Shown: piece by piece, positions 1 to 10,066 of the stretch | How positions within the stretch are numbered: the stretch's first letter is position 1 | Layout of the letters: each line of letters starts with the position of its first letter | Assembly: GCF_964656455.1 (NCBI RefSeq) | Contig: NC_135720.1 | Span: 53,966,598 to 54,030,597, forward strand | DNA length: 64,000 bases | Origin: Halichoerus grypus | Lineage: Eukaryota > Chordata > Mammalia > Carnivora > Phocidae | Direction of reading: 5' to 3' | Notes under the pieces: model-generated | The model's input: only the letters and a program-made list of their open reading frames with translations | The model's database searches: none | Told to the model about the DNA's origin: nothing | Program-made: the position numbers and the translations under genes

Positions 1-683
1 TTTTATCCTAACCTCTTATCTGAAGGTCTATTGACCCGGTTTTTATTTAAAATAAACTGATAAACTACAGATGACATTATAATTATATTCTACAATATTG
101 GCATGGCATTACTGGGCAGGCAGCCTAATCACATATGAACTTTAGTGTAGTCATTAAAAACATACTTTTGAAAACTATTTGCATAGCAAAAGTGTAGCCC
201 TCTTAACACATAACCACAATAACCTGAACATGCTGCTGATGATACATGATGCTCACAATGCACATGAGAAAAACTGGACTGCTGGTTATGATCTCCTCCC
301 TCAAGGCTTTCAGCCACCTTTCATTTCAGCATAACAACACAAGGCTTTGTAAAAGGAGCGAAATTATAGGATGCTCTTCGAAAACGTACTGTCTTTGCGG
401 TCTAGCTCTTGTAGATTGCTTTGTGTGGGGACAGGTCTATACACAGTAGATACTCAAAAACTACTCATTGAATAAATGACATATAAGTTTAACAAAAAAA
501 TTTCTAAAGCTATAGACATCCTCGTGGCACTCTGGAGATAAGAATAAACTGGATGGGAGTCCTTGACCATTCCTGCAGTCTGGGCAAGTTTAGTCACATT
601 AACAGCAGCTATGGCTGGCAGAGGTCCTGCTAAAGATGAGTTTAAAAAAAAAAAAATAGCAGGGAGTGTCTTCTCTCTTCTAC
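1..683. other. Unique A+T-rich stretch, no gene seen
   Basis: No recognisable repeat head, tail or target duplication and no frame with protein-like composition. There is a short oligo-A run near 641-654. The two ORFs here overlap on opposite strands and show no known motif. Confidence 0.5.
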
Positions 684-775
684 AGGTGAGGAAACAGCAA
701 TTCAGTGAAGCAACTGCCCCAAGAGCAGTTCAGTGACTGGGCTGAGAACCTACCCAAACCTGGGAGGCACCGAAG
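684..775 (+). repeat. MIR fragment (ancient tRNA-SINE)
   Basis: The stretch reads as a decayed MIR core: an ACAGGTGAGGAAAC-like segment, then a remnant of the 'aagt-aact-gccc' part, then an 'agttcagtgactgggctgagaacc' like segment. MIR is a mammal-wide, long-dead SINE, so the divergence is expected. No ends or target duplications are preserved. Confidence 0.5.
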
Positions 776-1846
776 GCTCTTTCCCTCTGCTGTCCCTCTC
801 ACTGCACCCCAGTGGACAGTTTCTGGATCAGTGCAAGCTTTTATTTCGAATCTGTGAGAACTCTGGCTAAGTGAGCATTCTTTCCTCCTCACTAAGGAGA
901 ACCAGCTCTGGGGACATCTGAAATAGCAGGCCCCAACTTACGCGTACACTGCCAGGAAAACTGGACAGAGGGTTTTCCTGCACACAGAGGTCAGGGTCCC
1001 CTGGTGCCACCTGCCCGTGCTCAGACGACAAGGGCTCGCTCTTGCACCGCTTTCTTCTTCCAGTTTCACACAGGAGGACAGTGACTCAGATGTTCCTCAA
1101 AACAGCAGATTCAAATCATTTGTTAAGTACTCCTCAGCTCTCTGTACTTGGACCCATTGTAAAACCATCCGCCTGTATTTCAACAGCCAGTGACACCTTC
1201 CCTGCTAGTGAAGCATCTCACCAGCAACCGGGGGGAGTGATCGCGGGCGGAGTCCTGTGAATTGGTCTGGGTTTCGTCCGTCTACGGCTCAACACCTCCA
1301 GAGGACACTGTGCAGAAGAGCCAGAGACACTGAGGCAAGCCTCCTTTGGGCCTTATCTGCATGACAATACTTAACTTTCACCACCCTGGCTGGCCTTGCA
1401 GAAGAAATAGTCACACTCAATTACCGTCTCTTTCTCCTAGACAACTACTGTTTAATCCTACCCCCAGCTGATGTTAACTGCTGGAAAACACAGTGCTATT
1501 TTTAGACAGGACAGTGATTTCTCCCTTTCATCTGAGAGAAATGTACTTCCTCTTGCAGTCGGGTCCATCCCTGCTGGATTTGGGGTAAAATTTTAAAATG
1601 AGGGCATTACTACCCTTTGCCAAGTGAGTTCTCTGAGACAGTTTTAAATACAAAGCCCCCTCTACACCGTGCTCTGTTAAAATGTAGAAGTAAACATAGT
1701 ATACACTAAATCCCCACCAGCCACACTCTTGACACAAGGACAGAAGATAATTCACTTTAAATAAGACTAGCCCACGAGAGGGAAATTAACCAAAATAACA
1801 AAAAAGCTTTTTGATACATTTCTGTTTCCTACTCTCCTCTTCTCAG
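776..1846. other. Unique DNA, no gene seen
   Basis: Mixed composition with a slightly more G+C-rich part near 940-1260. No recognised repeat, no CpG island and no convincing exon. The 75-codon minus-strand ORF at 1528-1755 shows no family signature. Confidence 0.45.
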
Positions 1847-1999
1847 CTTATCCTCACTCCATCTTTTAAATCTCAGACTAACAAACGATTTGATCAAGAG
1901 CTTGATTCAGCATGTAGAAAACTTAAAATGGAATTTCCAGAATTGACTAATAAATATTTCTCGGTTGATCATAATGCCTTTCTTTTGTATTTTTTCTAA
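1847..1999 (+). other. Exon-like open stretch after an acceptor-like site (weak)
   Basis: A pyrimidine-rich tract at 1819-1843 ends in CTTCTCAG at 1846, a good splice-acceptor pattern. It is followed by about 50 open codons to a TAA at 1997-1999, of plausible amino-acid composition (a charged stretch reading RFDQELDSACRKLKMEFPEL). No family is recognised, no donor is needed if it is a terminal exon, and no poly-A signal directly follows. It could equally be a chance frame or a decayed repeat. Confidence 0.12.
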
Positions 2000-3494
2000 C
2001 TTTTAGAAAATATTTTTCAAGGAACCAGGAATTGCTAAATTGATTCATTATCTTTATACATGAAATCATGTCTTAGAGAAAAAAATGTATCACACAGAGC
2101 AGGTAAACACACCTGATTCCTGAAAATGTATAGAAAACTCACGCCTGACATGTTAGTAATTCCTGTCCTTCCTTTAAAATGTGTCTGTTCATTTCTTGGA
2201 TGTGGGGTGGGAGACATGTAGAGGCAGAATATAGATTAAGATCAGAAAAACTCTCCCAACTTTAGATCAGACTAGTTGGTGTCAAGACTACCTGCTCTGT
2301 AGCCAAGATATGAAAATATTGGGAGTGCAAATACTTGTACAAGGCAGCTTTTGATAATCCAAGCACATTATTTCCCCTGGCAATTTTTTTGCCATTTGAA
2401 GAATGATCTGGAAAGGAGGTGTTGAGTTGGTTTACATTGACCTCAGCCTGACCTGGAGGTAGAGGTTTTAAGAGCTGAGCAGTGGCCACAGAAAGAAAGC
2501 CCCGGGAAAACATCATGAAGAAAAGACTGCATTTGCGGGGACCCAAGAGTCACCCCGCCATTCCTTTTGCAGACGGAGGGCATCCTCTTCACCCTTTAGG
2601 GGTAAGGGAATTCATCCATCTTCATTAGGCTCTTTTTTTGGGGGGGGGGAGGGTGGAAGGAAAGGGGCCTGCCATTTCCTTTGACTCTTAAAAACAGAAG
2701 CCAGCAGTGATTATTCATTTCAACCCCAGTGCCCACCCCCAACTAAATCCTCTTAGGGCAACCAGGGGAGAATCAACATGGCCTAACACATTAGCAGCCC
2801 TTCTATTAACCAGCTGTTGTAAGGTGAGTAGCAGCAAGTCACGATTTAGTCAAAACCTGCAATTAAAAAAAAGTATATGTGTTGGGGGAGGGGAGAGGAA
2901 GTGTAGAAGGTCTGAAATCGATTCATAACCTTTTCTATACAGGAATACCTCCCATCAGAATAATTCCATATCAAGGCTGTTTCCCTCTTGGAAATGGCCA
3001 GGAGCAGCCAATATTTTTTGTATACATTGCACTACAATTACTCTGGTGAGATTCTGCTTTTCCATACTCCCATCAGCAACTCTACCAGCAGTGGTATCTG
3101 GAGCATTGGAAATGCATCTCGAATTGTTTTGCAGTATAAATCAGTGGAAAAGTCAGTTTCAAGATATGAGTTTTCAAGTGGATTAACCTCATGAAAGAAG
3201 GAGTTACACATTTTCCTTCTCTATGAGAAGAAAAATAAATTTAAAATGAACCCTACAGGACAAAGATATTGAAAATTACTCCAGGTAATTAGATCCTAAA
3301 GAATAAAAAGACATACTGCATGTTACAATGGTGTGTTCCAACATATGTAGCAAAATTTATTTTTAAGATTCTATAGTTAGCTTCAAATTTGAAATAATCA
3401 AAAACTTCTTTACCAACATCCCGAGAGAGTTATAAAAACAAGATATGTGGACAATGGGGGCTAACAGTTTTTCTGTTTTAATAGATATGTCCCA
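2000..3494. other. Unique DNA with one G-run tract
   Basis: No gene or recognisable repeat. A run of ten G at 2640-2649 is followed by further G-triplets and a G-quartet to about 2667, which could form a G-quadruplex on the plus strand. The remainder is ordinary A+T-rich sequence. Confidence 0.45.
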
Positions 3495-3610
3495 CTTGCT
3501 CTCTAACCCTGTTATTTACAACTTCACCAACAGCCGTTTTCCCCCCACTCTTGCCTATCCTGGCATTTTTCAGCTATTACCTTTGCCAATCTGATAAGCA
3601 AAGTGATATG
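3495..3610 (-). repeat. Possible old L1 fragment (antisense)
   Basis: Phrases such as 'cttcaccaacagc', 'cttgcctatcctggcattttt' and 'tgccaatctgataagcaaagtgatat' resemble the complement of an L1 ORF2 3' region, where the consensus runs accaacag ... cttgccaacac ... ccaatctgataggtg. The ends are not definable and the match is weak. Confidence 0.35.
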
Positions 3611-3819
3611 GGATGGCTAGTTTTATATCAGGATAGATCCTCTCCTGAATATATCTTGCAACTGAGCTTTAGAACCTATCCATTTCATTTCCAGGCTCCT
3701 TGGACATGTCTATGTTTTAAGCCCATTCTCTAAAGTAGAAACTGATCATGGATGGGCCAGGGCTGAATTTGCCTGTTGGATATCACTATGGTGTTCCATT
3801 GCCTCTGAAATTCATGAAG

Positions 3820-3895
3820 GCCTCTGCCTCTAATTACGTGAAAGCTTCGAGCATATCACTCAATATCTCTGAGCCTCAATTTCCTTATTAAGACT
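3820..3895 (-). repeat. MIR fragment
   Basis: 'cctctgcctctaattacgtg' followed by 'atatcactcaatatctctgagcctcaatttcctta' matches the reverse complement of the MIR core (ctctgccactta ... cctctctgagcctcagtttcctc). The flanks 3611-3819 and 3896-4380 are unique DNA with nothing recognised. Confidence 0.5.
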
Positions 3896-4380
3896 CTCAA
3901 ACTCAACAAGAAGTAGTGTGTCTTTATACCACAGTTACTTGTTGCTGACGATGGCTGAATGAAGTTGGGGAACTTAGAATCTAATTGCATAGTGGAAGAC
4001 ATATTTGAAATAACATTGAGCTATGGGACATAATTATCATGTCCAATGCAGATGATTTCAGTCAGAAGGAAAGCCAGGGACATTCTGGATGGGGTGGTAA
4101 CTCCTGAGCCAGGTGTTTAAGGACAGGGTGGATATGAATTGCTGGAAGACATTCAGTACAGGCTAGTAGAACATTTTAACTCTTCTGACTAAATCTGGAC
4201 ATTGGCTAAAAACCAAAAAAAGGAACAGGGGGCATAGCATTAGGGGTTGGGGTTCTTGCTTCTTGTGACTACTTCTAGATCTTCTTCTGAAGAACAAGAC
4301 ATCATGCATCTACTGCACCTCTGCTCATTGCCATCATCCACAGAACTCTTGGTCTATTCCCCTTACTGACTGAAGACTTA

Positions 4381-4572
4381 AAAAAAAAAAAAGATTTATT
4401 TATTTATTTAGCAGAGCGAGTGAGTATGGGGGGAAGGGCAGGGGGAGAGAGAGAGAATCTCAAACAGACTATGCGCTGAGTGCAAGCCTGATGTGAAAGC
4501 TCGACCCTGAGATCATGACCTGAGCCCAAACCAAGAGTCAGACGCTTAACCAATCGTGCCACCCAGGCGCCC
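4381..4572 (-). mobile_element. can-SINE, antisense, older copy
   Basis: On the plus strand it runs from oligo-A/GATTTATTTATTTATTTA through GAGAGAGAGAGAATC to GCCACCCAGGCGCCC, the complement of the SINE head. A diverged 12-bp target duplication (gactgaagactt 4368-4379, gactaaaggctt 4575-4586) brackets it, consistent with an older insertion. Confidence 0.88.
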
Positions 4573-5308
4573 ATGACTAAAGGCTTTTACACCTGGCTCC
4601 CTGTATTCCTCACTACTGTTACTTCTTATTACCTCTGACATCAGCTGATCTTTTCTCCCCCTTCATCTCCCACCCCTCCCACCCATTCACTGTCCACTTA
4701 ATGGAATCACAAGAAGCAGCCTTCCTCAAGCCTCTGTCTCTAATCTCCTCCTCTCCAGTCTTACCATATTGACTTTATTATCCTGACTCCAAAAATTCCT
4801 CAGATCACATCAGATCTTCCAATTCAATGAGCAGTTGCCCTACTTTTTCACTCTTTCATATTTACCTGCTGTCCTGATTTCCCTTACTACCTAACTTCTA
4901 GCCTATGAGCTATCCTCTCTTGCATTATAATTTTCAATTACATGGTCCCTCTTCTGTCATACTTACCCCAATCCCCAATACTCAAGAGAGTTATCTATGT
5001 CTACAGGTTCTACTTTCTTTCATCCCAGTCTCCCCCCAATCCATGCAATCAGGCTTTACCCCCACAACTGCACTGAAGTCACTCTTCACATTCACAATGA
5101 CTTCCATCTTGCCAAATGAATGGGCAATTTTCTGTTCCCATCTTGCTTGTCTCTGAGCACCACTTGACACAATCATGCTCCCCTTGAGAAAATTCTTCAC
5201 TTGACTTCTGAGCCCTATACTCTCCTATTTTCCTCTACCTCACTGGCCACTGCTTCCAGTCTCCTTTGCTAGATCCCCATCTTCCTCCTTAAAAAGGTAG
5301 AGTGACCT

Positions 5309-5505
5309 GGGGTGCCTGGGTGGCTCAGTTGGTTGAGCATCTAACTCTTGATTTCAGCTCAGGTGGTGATCTCGGGGTCCTGGGATCAAGCTCTGCACTG
5401 GGCTCCCTGCTGAGTGGGGAGTCTGCTTGAGGTTTCTCTCTCTCTCTCTCCCTCTGTCACCCCCACTTGTTCTCTTTCTCTCTCTCTCAGATAAATAAAT
5501 AAATC
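5309..5505 (+). mobile_element. can-SINE inserted in the L2
   Basis: Head GGGGTGCCTGGGTGGCTCAG, 'gatctcggggtcctgggatcaag' centre, CT-repeat, and a tail ending in ATAAATAAATAAAT with almost no oligo-A. The short tail and mutated body suggest an older copy. It splits the RT-bearing part of the L2 from its 3' part. Confidence 0.9.
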
Positions 5506-5917
5506 CTCCTCAGAATGAAATTAAATTACATACTTACCCATGGTATCAAAGACCTTTCATGTTTATCTCAAATCTCATCTCCTTCAACTCTTCCAGTGGT
5601 TCTCCAGGCTCTAGTCACATGGGTCTTTTTGTTGTTCCTCTAACAAACAAGATCATTCTCACCTTTGAATCTGTACTGTTCCCTCACCAGACCTTATATG
5701 GATCATGTCATTACAGTCTATACTCAAATGCCATCTCCTCAGAAAGACCTTTCTTGTTGGCTTTTATCTAAAATAGCACACCATCTCATCATTCTCTATG
5801 CCCTCACCCTGTTTTAATTCCACTACCATGACCACTATGTCTTATCAGTATTTGAATTTGTATTAATTGTTTGTTTATTGATTTATCTGTCTCTCCCCCT
5901 AGAGAGAATGTAATCCC

Positions 5918-6127
5918 GGGGCACCTGGGTGGCTCAGCTGGTTGGGTGTCTGCCTTCAGCTCAGGTCATGATTCCAGGGTCTGGGGATCGAGCCCCATGT
6001 CAGGCTCCTTGCTCAGCGGGGAGCCTACTTCTCCCTCTGCTCCTCCCCCTGCTCATGCTCTCTCTCTCACTCTCTCTCTTTGTCAAATAAATAAATAAAA
6101 TCTTAAAAAAAAAAAAAAAGAAAGAAA
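5918..6127 (+). mobile_element. can-SINE with target duplication
   Basis: Full-length: GGGGCACCTGGGTGGCTCAG head to oligo-A plus AAAG repeats. It is flanked by a 13-bp duplication with one mismatch (agaatgtaatccc 5905-5917, agaatataatccc 6128-6140). It interrupts the L2 3' untranslated part. Confidence 0.93.
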
Positions 6128-6372
6128 GAATATAATCCCCATTGGAGTTACAAAATGTCATGTCTTTTTTTTTTTTTTTTTTTAATCTTTTAAACACCAT
6201 ATCCTTAGCACTTAGACCAATGCTTGGTACTTGTAGGTACTCAAGAAATATTTGTTAGATGAGAGAATTATTAAATGAATGAATGGGTAGAGAATGTGAA
6301 TGCTATAAATTTAAATTTGGTTCATTGAGTGACTGCTGAGCACAGTGATTTCTTGAACAGGACCACTGACAT

Positions 6373-6598
6373 GGGGGCGCCTGGGTGGCTCAGTTGGTTG
6401 GGTGGCCAAGTCTTGATTTGGGCTCAGGTCATGATCCCGGGTCCTGGGATCAGCCCCATCTTGGGCTCTGTGCTGAGCGTGGAGTCTACTTGAGGATTCT
6501 CTCTCCCTCTGCCTCTGCCCTTTCCCCCACTCACACTCTCATGTTCTCTCTCTCAAATAAATAAATAAGTAAATCTTAAAAAAAAAAAAGAAAGAAAG
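6373..6598 (+). mobile_element. can-SINE with target duplication
   Basis: Head GGGGGCGCCTGGGTGGCTCAG, AATAAATAAATAAGTAAATC tail, oligo-A and GAAA repeats. The flanking duplication is cactgacatg, at 6364-6372 and again just after the tail from about 6602. Confidence 0.93.
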
Positions 6599-6820
6599 AA
6601 ACACTGACATGAAGCTGGAGCTAAAGAAATATACCAGCTACTTGTGTGAGAAAACTAAACTGGAAGCAAATAGAGGCCAGCATCACTTGCTCTGAGGCTG
6701 TCCAAGAGGCAGCTGAGAGTTGAAAAGAACTTTTGCCAAATATTGGTGCAGGTTGGTATGTAATGTAAGGAGGGGCCAAGGAGAGGATGAGTCACAAAAC
6801 ACTTCAAGAATGTAAATCTA

Positions 6821-7021
6821 GGACGCCTGGGTGGCTCATTTGGTTAAGTGTCTGCCTTCAGCTCAGGTCATGATCCCAGGGTCCTGGGATCGAGTCCCAC
6901 ATCGGGCTCCCTGCTCAGTGGGGAGTCTGCTTCTCCCTCTGCCTGCCGCTCCCCCTGCTTGTGCTATCTCTCTCTCTCTCTCTCTGACAAATAAATGAAT
7001 AAAATCTTAAAAAAAAAAAAA
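6821..7021 (+). mobile_element. can-SINE with perfect 15-bp target duplication
   Basis: Full-length copy from GGACGCCTGGGTGGCTCATT to oligo-A. AAGAATGTAAATCTA occurs at 6806-6820 and again at 7022-7036 without mismatch, an L1-type target duplication indicating a fairly recent insertion. Confidence 0.95.
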
Positions 7022-7142
7022 AAGAATGTAAATCTATACAGCCAAGAGGTGCCCCTTGTCCAAATGGCAAAGTCAGGAGGAACTGGCATGGGGCAAGAGA
7101 GGAAGACTATAAATTAATTTGCATCATGTTCTACCTACTTTT

Positions 7143-7314
7143 TTTTTAAGATTTTATTTATTTATTTGAGAGAGAGAGGGCATGAGCCCGGGGGGTGGGG
7201 GGGCGCAGAGGGAGAAGCAGGCTCTCCGCTGAGCAGGGAGCCCGATGTGGGACCCTGGGATCATGATCTGAGCCCAACGCAGACGCTTAACCAACTGAGC
7301 CACCCAGATGCCCT
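7143..7314 (-). mobile_element. can-SINE, antisense, with 14-15 bp target duplication
   Basis: On plus it runs from TTTTAAGATTTTATTTATTTATTTGAGAG to CTGAGCCACCCAGATGCCC. GTTCTACCTACTTTT occurs at about 7128-7142 and again from 7315. Its head lies only about 22 bp from the head of the next SINE, giving a head-to-head inverted pair. Confidence 0.94.
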
Positions 7315-7336
7315 GTTCTACCTACTTTTAAGAGCA

Positions 7337-7519
7337 AGCGACTGCCTTTGGCTCAGGTCATGATCCCAGGGTCCTGGGATCGAGTCCCACATCGGGCTCC
7401 CTGCTCTGCTCTCTCCCACTGCCCCTGCTTGTGTTCCCTCTCCCACTCCCCCTGCTTGTGTTCCCTCTCTCGCTGTGTCTCTCTCTGTCAAATAAATAAA
7501 TAAATAATCTTTTAAAAAA
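7337..7519 (+). mobile_element. can-SINE lacking its head, with an internal duplication
   Basis: It begins inside the tRNA-like part ('gactgcctttggctcaggtcatgatcccag'), so the A-box region is missing. A short duplication 'aagagcaa' lies at each side, so the loss may be a 5' truncation at insertion. Within the CT-rich part, a block of about 30 bp (cccactgcccctgcttgtgt / cccactccccctgcttgtgt) occurs twice in tandem at about 7405-7465. Confidence 0.9.
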
Positions 7520-7883
7520 AAAGAGCAATAGTTAAACTATGAATTTCAGAATATACCTCTCCTTATTGTCTGAATTATCTACATTTAAATATTTTAAAAG
7601 AACATAAGTGATCTAAGACCCATTTTCTTAGAGTTAGAAAGGTACAGAAATGAAAACTGAGTTTTGTATAGAGCGACCAAATGATTATTATATCCAGTAT
7701 CATTTTAAAAGATGATTTATAGTTCTGGTACGAATCCTGTCACCCCAAATTACTTTAAATGGCTCTTTTGATATGTTTCCCTTTGAAATACAGTGAATTT
7801 GGCATATATATGAAAAGCTGATTTATTTTTTATAAAGTCAATATTATGCAATAAACCAGTAAATTATCCTACAAATTCAGGAG

Positions 7884-7908
7884 AACACACACACACACAC
7901 ACACACAC
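7884..7908. repeat. (CA)n microsatellite
   Basis: About twelve uninterrupted CA units follow 'ggaga'. The repeat is pure and so potentially polymorphic. Confidence 0.97.
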
Positions 7909-9620
7909 TACTCCTAACAACTTATACACTATACAGTATGAATCCCAAACCAACAACTGAAAAACTAAGGACCACTGCCTCCTCTCAAGGTCTACAAGAA
8001 AAAGCTACATTTATGTAAATATATATGGCAGGTGTATGAGGCAAAAAGCTTCTTTTCACCTTTCTGTACAAATATAACACTAACAAGAGTGCTTGAACAT
8101 GCTTTTCTCTAAACCACTCATAAAAATTCTTGAGGTTCTTAACCTTACTGGAAAAGAAAACCTCAGATGACTATAAAGTAAATACACAGCATATTCTCAA
8201 TATCATGGCCATCTTCAAGCAATTTCTCACACTTATAATGCATTTATTTTTATATAAAGCAGATGCATGTCTTTCGGGCAAACCATGCCTTTTATTCTTA
8301 TGTTGTGAAAGTCCCTTCTAATTAAAACAGGAAATACAAATTTCCTTGTCTAGTTCTAAGGGTAAGTCCTACTTAGCACAAGCAGCTGTCTGCAATTTCT
8401 GATGAACCCTTTCTGACTATTCTGAACGTGCACTGCTGAATTCTTATTTTGTGGGCACTTTTGAATCCCCATTCCAAAAATGAAAGGCACACCCAGTGTC
8501 CTTGCATTCCCACCCTTCAGGGTCTTGCCTACTTTGGGCACCTTCACAAACTAAATTACAAATGAGCAGTGTTGCAGCTTCAAAACCTTATTCCGAACTG
8601 AGAAAACTGAATATGTTCTGGAGGAGGGGTTAAGTAAAAAGTGAAAAATGAGAAGACATTTCAAAGGAAAAGCTAGGAATCGAATGGCTAGAATGTAAGT
8701 AAATTCCTTTTAAAAGATCATTTTTCTTTAAATGCTTTACATTATAGCTCAAATTGCAATTAAGAAGACTCTGGTCCCACCCATCTAATTAAAAAGCACA
8801 AGTAGTTCCTTTACTGACCACAACAAAGGGAAAATAGACTCAAACCCACTTCCTCTGCAGCAGCTTCTCTTGCTGCTTCTGAAGGGTTTGTGTGCGGCTG
8901 ATAAAATGGGCTACGGGGTCTGAGGGACTAAAAGCCCAAGCCAGTTTATACACATCAGAGTGGATTCAGTACAGTATCTGGTGAGTGAGACAGTTTTTCC
9001 ACTCTTGTCAAGCCTAGATTAATATTTCTACTAATTGCATTTTAGGAATGGCCAATTAGTTGAAGTCAGATCACCTGCACAGGAAAGGTGGTGGGAAGAT
9101 GGGGAGACCAGAAACTGCCCTTACCCTTGTAGGGGGTCAGTGGGTCCCAGTCCAGACCCCCTGTGCTTCTTCCATTTCAGCACTGAGGACTCATAGGACA
9201 TCAGTTAGGAAGGCCAGTTCCCTAAATCCTGCTGGGCTGCAACAACAAAGAGTTGGTGATGGAAGTTTGCGCTTAACTAATGAAATAAAACTGCTTTGTA
9301 GCTTCATCTGTTAAGAATTATGATATAGAAATTCTTGACTTCAAAGGGTTTTCTTTCAATCTTGAGTACCTCAATTTCTACCTTTATATCAGAAACAATG
9401 TCTTTTTACCTTGAGTGAAAAATTTGATGTTTGTTCTTGAGAATGAAACTGTCTCCCAATTCCCTTCCCATATAGACAGTTTTAATATTATTTGGCCTCT
9501 CAGTCAAAAGAGTCTTATTACTGCCAAATTTGCAAATTCAGCAAAGTGATGGTTGGGTCTTGAAATAACAACAGGCACACTGGCAACTAAAGTGTCAATA
9601 ATGACTATGAACACTTCAAA
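7909..9620. other. Unique DNA, no gene seen
   Basis: No recognised transposon. Short, unmatched ORFs occur on both strands (for example 63 codons at 8356-8547 minus and 84 codons at 9060-9314 plus) without family motifs. Around 8760-8960 the sequence is of balanced composition and might be functional, but nothing specific supports that. Confidence 0.45.
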
Positions 9621-9630
9621 AATCTGGTCA

Positions 9631-10056
9631 GGGGGCGCCTGAGTGGCTCAGTGGATCGAGCCACCAACTCTTGGTTTCAGCTCAGATCGTGATCTTAAGA
9701 GTTGTGGGAAAGGGACGCCTGGGTGGCTCAGTCATTAAGCATCTGCCTTCGGCTCAGGTCATGAACCCAGGGTCCTGGGATTGAGCCCCGCATCGGGCTC
9801 CCTGCTCAGCAGGAAGCCTGCTTCTCCCTCTCCCACTACCCCTGCTTATGTTCCCTCTCTCGCTGTCTCTCTGTCAAATGAATAAATAAAATCTTAAAAA
9901 AAAAAAAAGAGTTGTGGGATGGAGCCTCGAGTTGGGCTCTGTGCTCAGTGCGGAGTCTGCTGGAGATTCTTTCTCCCTCTCCCTCTGCCCCTCCCTGCTC
10001 ATGGGCTCTCTCTCTCTCTCCCTCCCTCAAATGAATAAATAAAATATTTAAAAAAT
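9631..10056 (+). mobile_element. Outer can-SINE, split by a second can-SINE
   Basis: The head GGGGGCGCCTGAGTGGCTCAG at 9631 runs to 'gatcttaagagttgtggga'. The body resumes at 9920 ('tggagcctcgagttgggctctgtgctcagtg') and ends with AAATGAATAAATAAAATATT and oligo-A. The outer duplication is aatctggtca 9621-9630 against aatctagtca 10057-10066. Divergence is greater than in the inner copy. Confidence 0.93.
9710..9906 (+). mobile_element. Inner can-SINE nested in the outer copy
   Basis: Full-length, same orientation as its host element. A perfect 13-bp duplication AAGAGTTGTGGGA lies at 9697-9709 and 9907-9919. This fixes the order: the outer copy was present first. Confidence 0.95.
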
Positions 10057-10066
10057 AATCTAGTCA

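Larger units (their letters stand above)
4880..6290 (+). mobile_element. L2 LINE remnant with a reverse-transcriptase fossil and 3' end
   Basis: An old L2 (CR1-clade non-LTR retrotransposon) read in sense and split by two can-SINEs (5309-5505, 5918-6127). Around 5036-5156 one frame still reads like the conserved L2/CR1 RT start: an SGF-type motif, then T-rich residues, then a region corresponding to the catalytic-strand LLDLSAAFDT segment, now damaged. The 3' end is clear near 6190-6290: 'cttagcacttagaccaatgcttggtacttgtaggtactcaagaaatatttgttagatga', the L2 terminus. It is dead, and it is common to placental genomes. The exact 5' limit is uncertain; 4573-4880 may belong to it. Confidence 0.7.
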
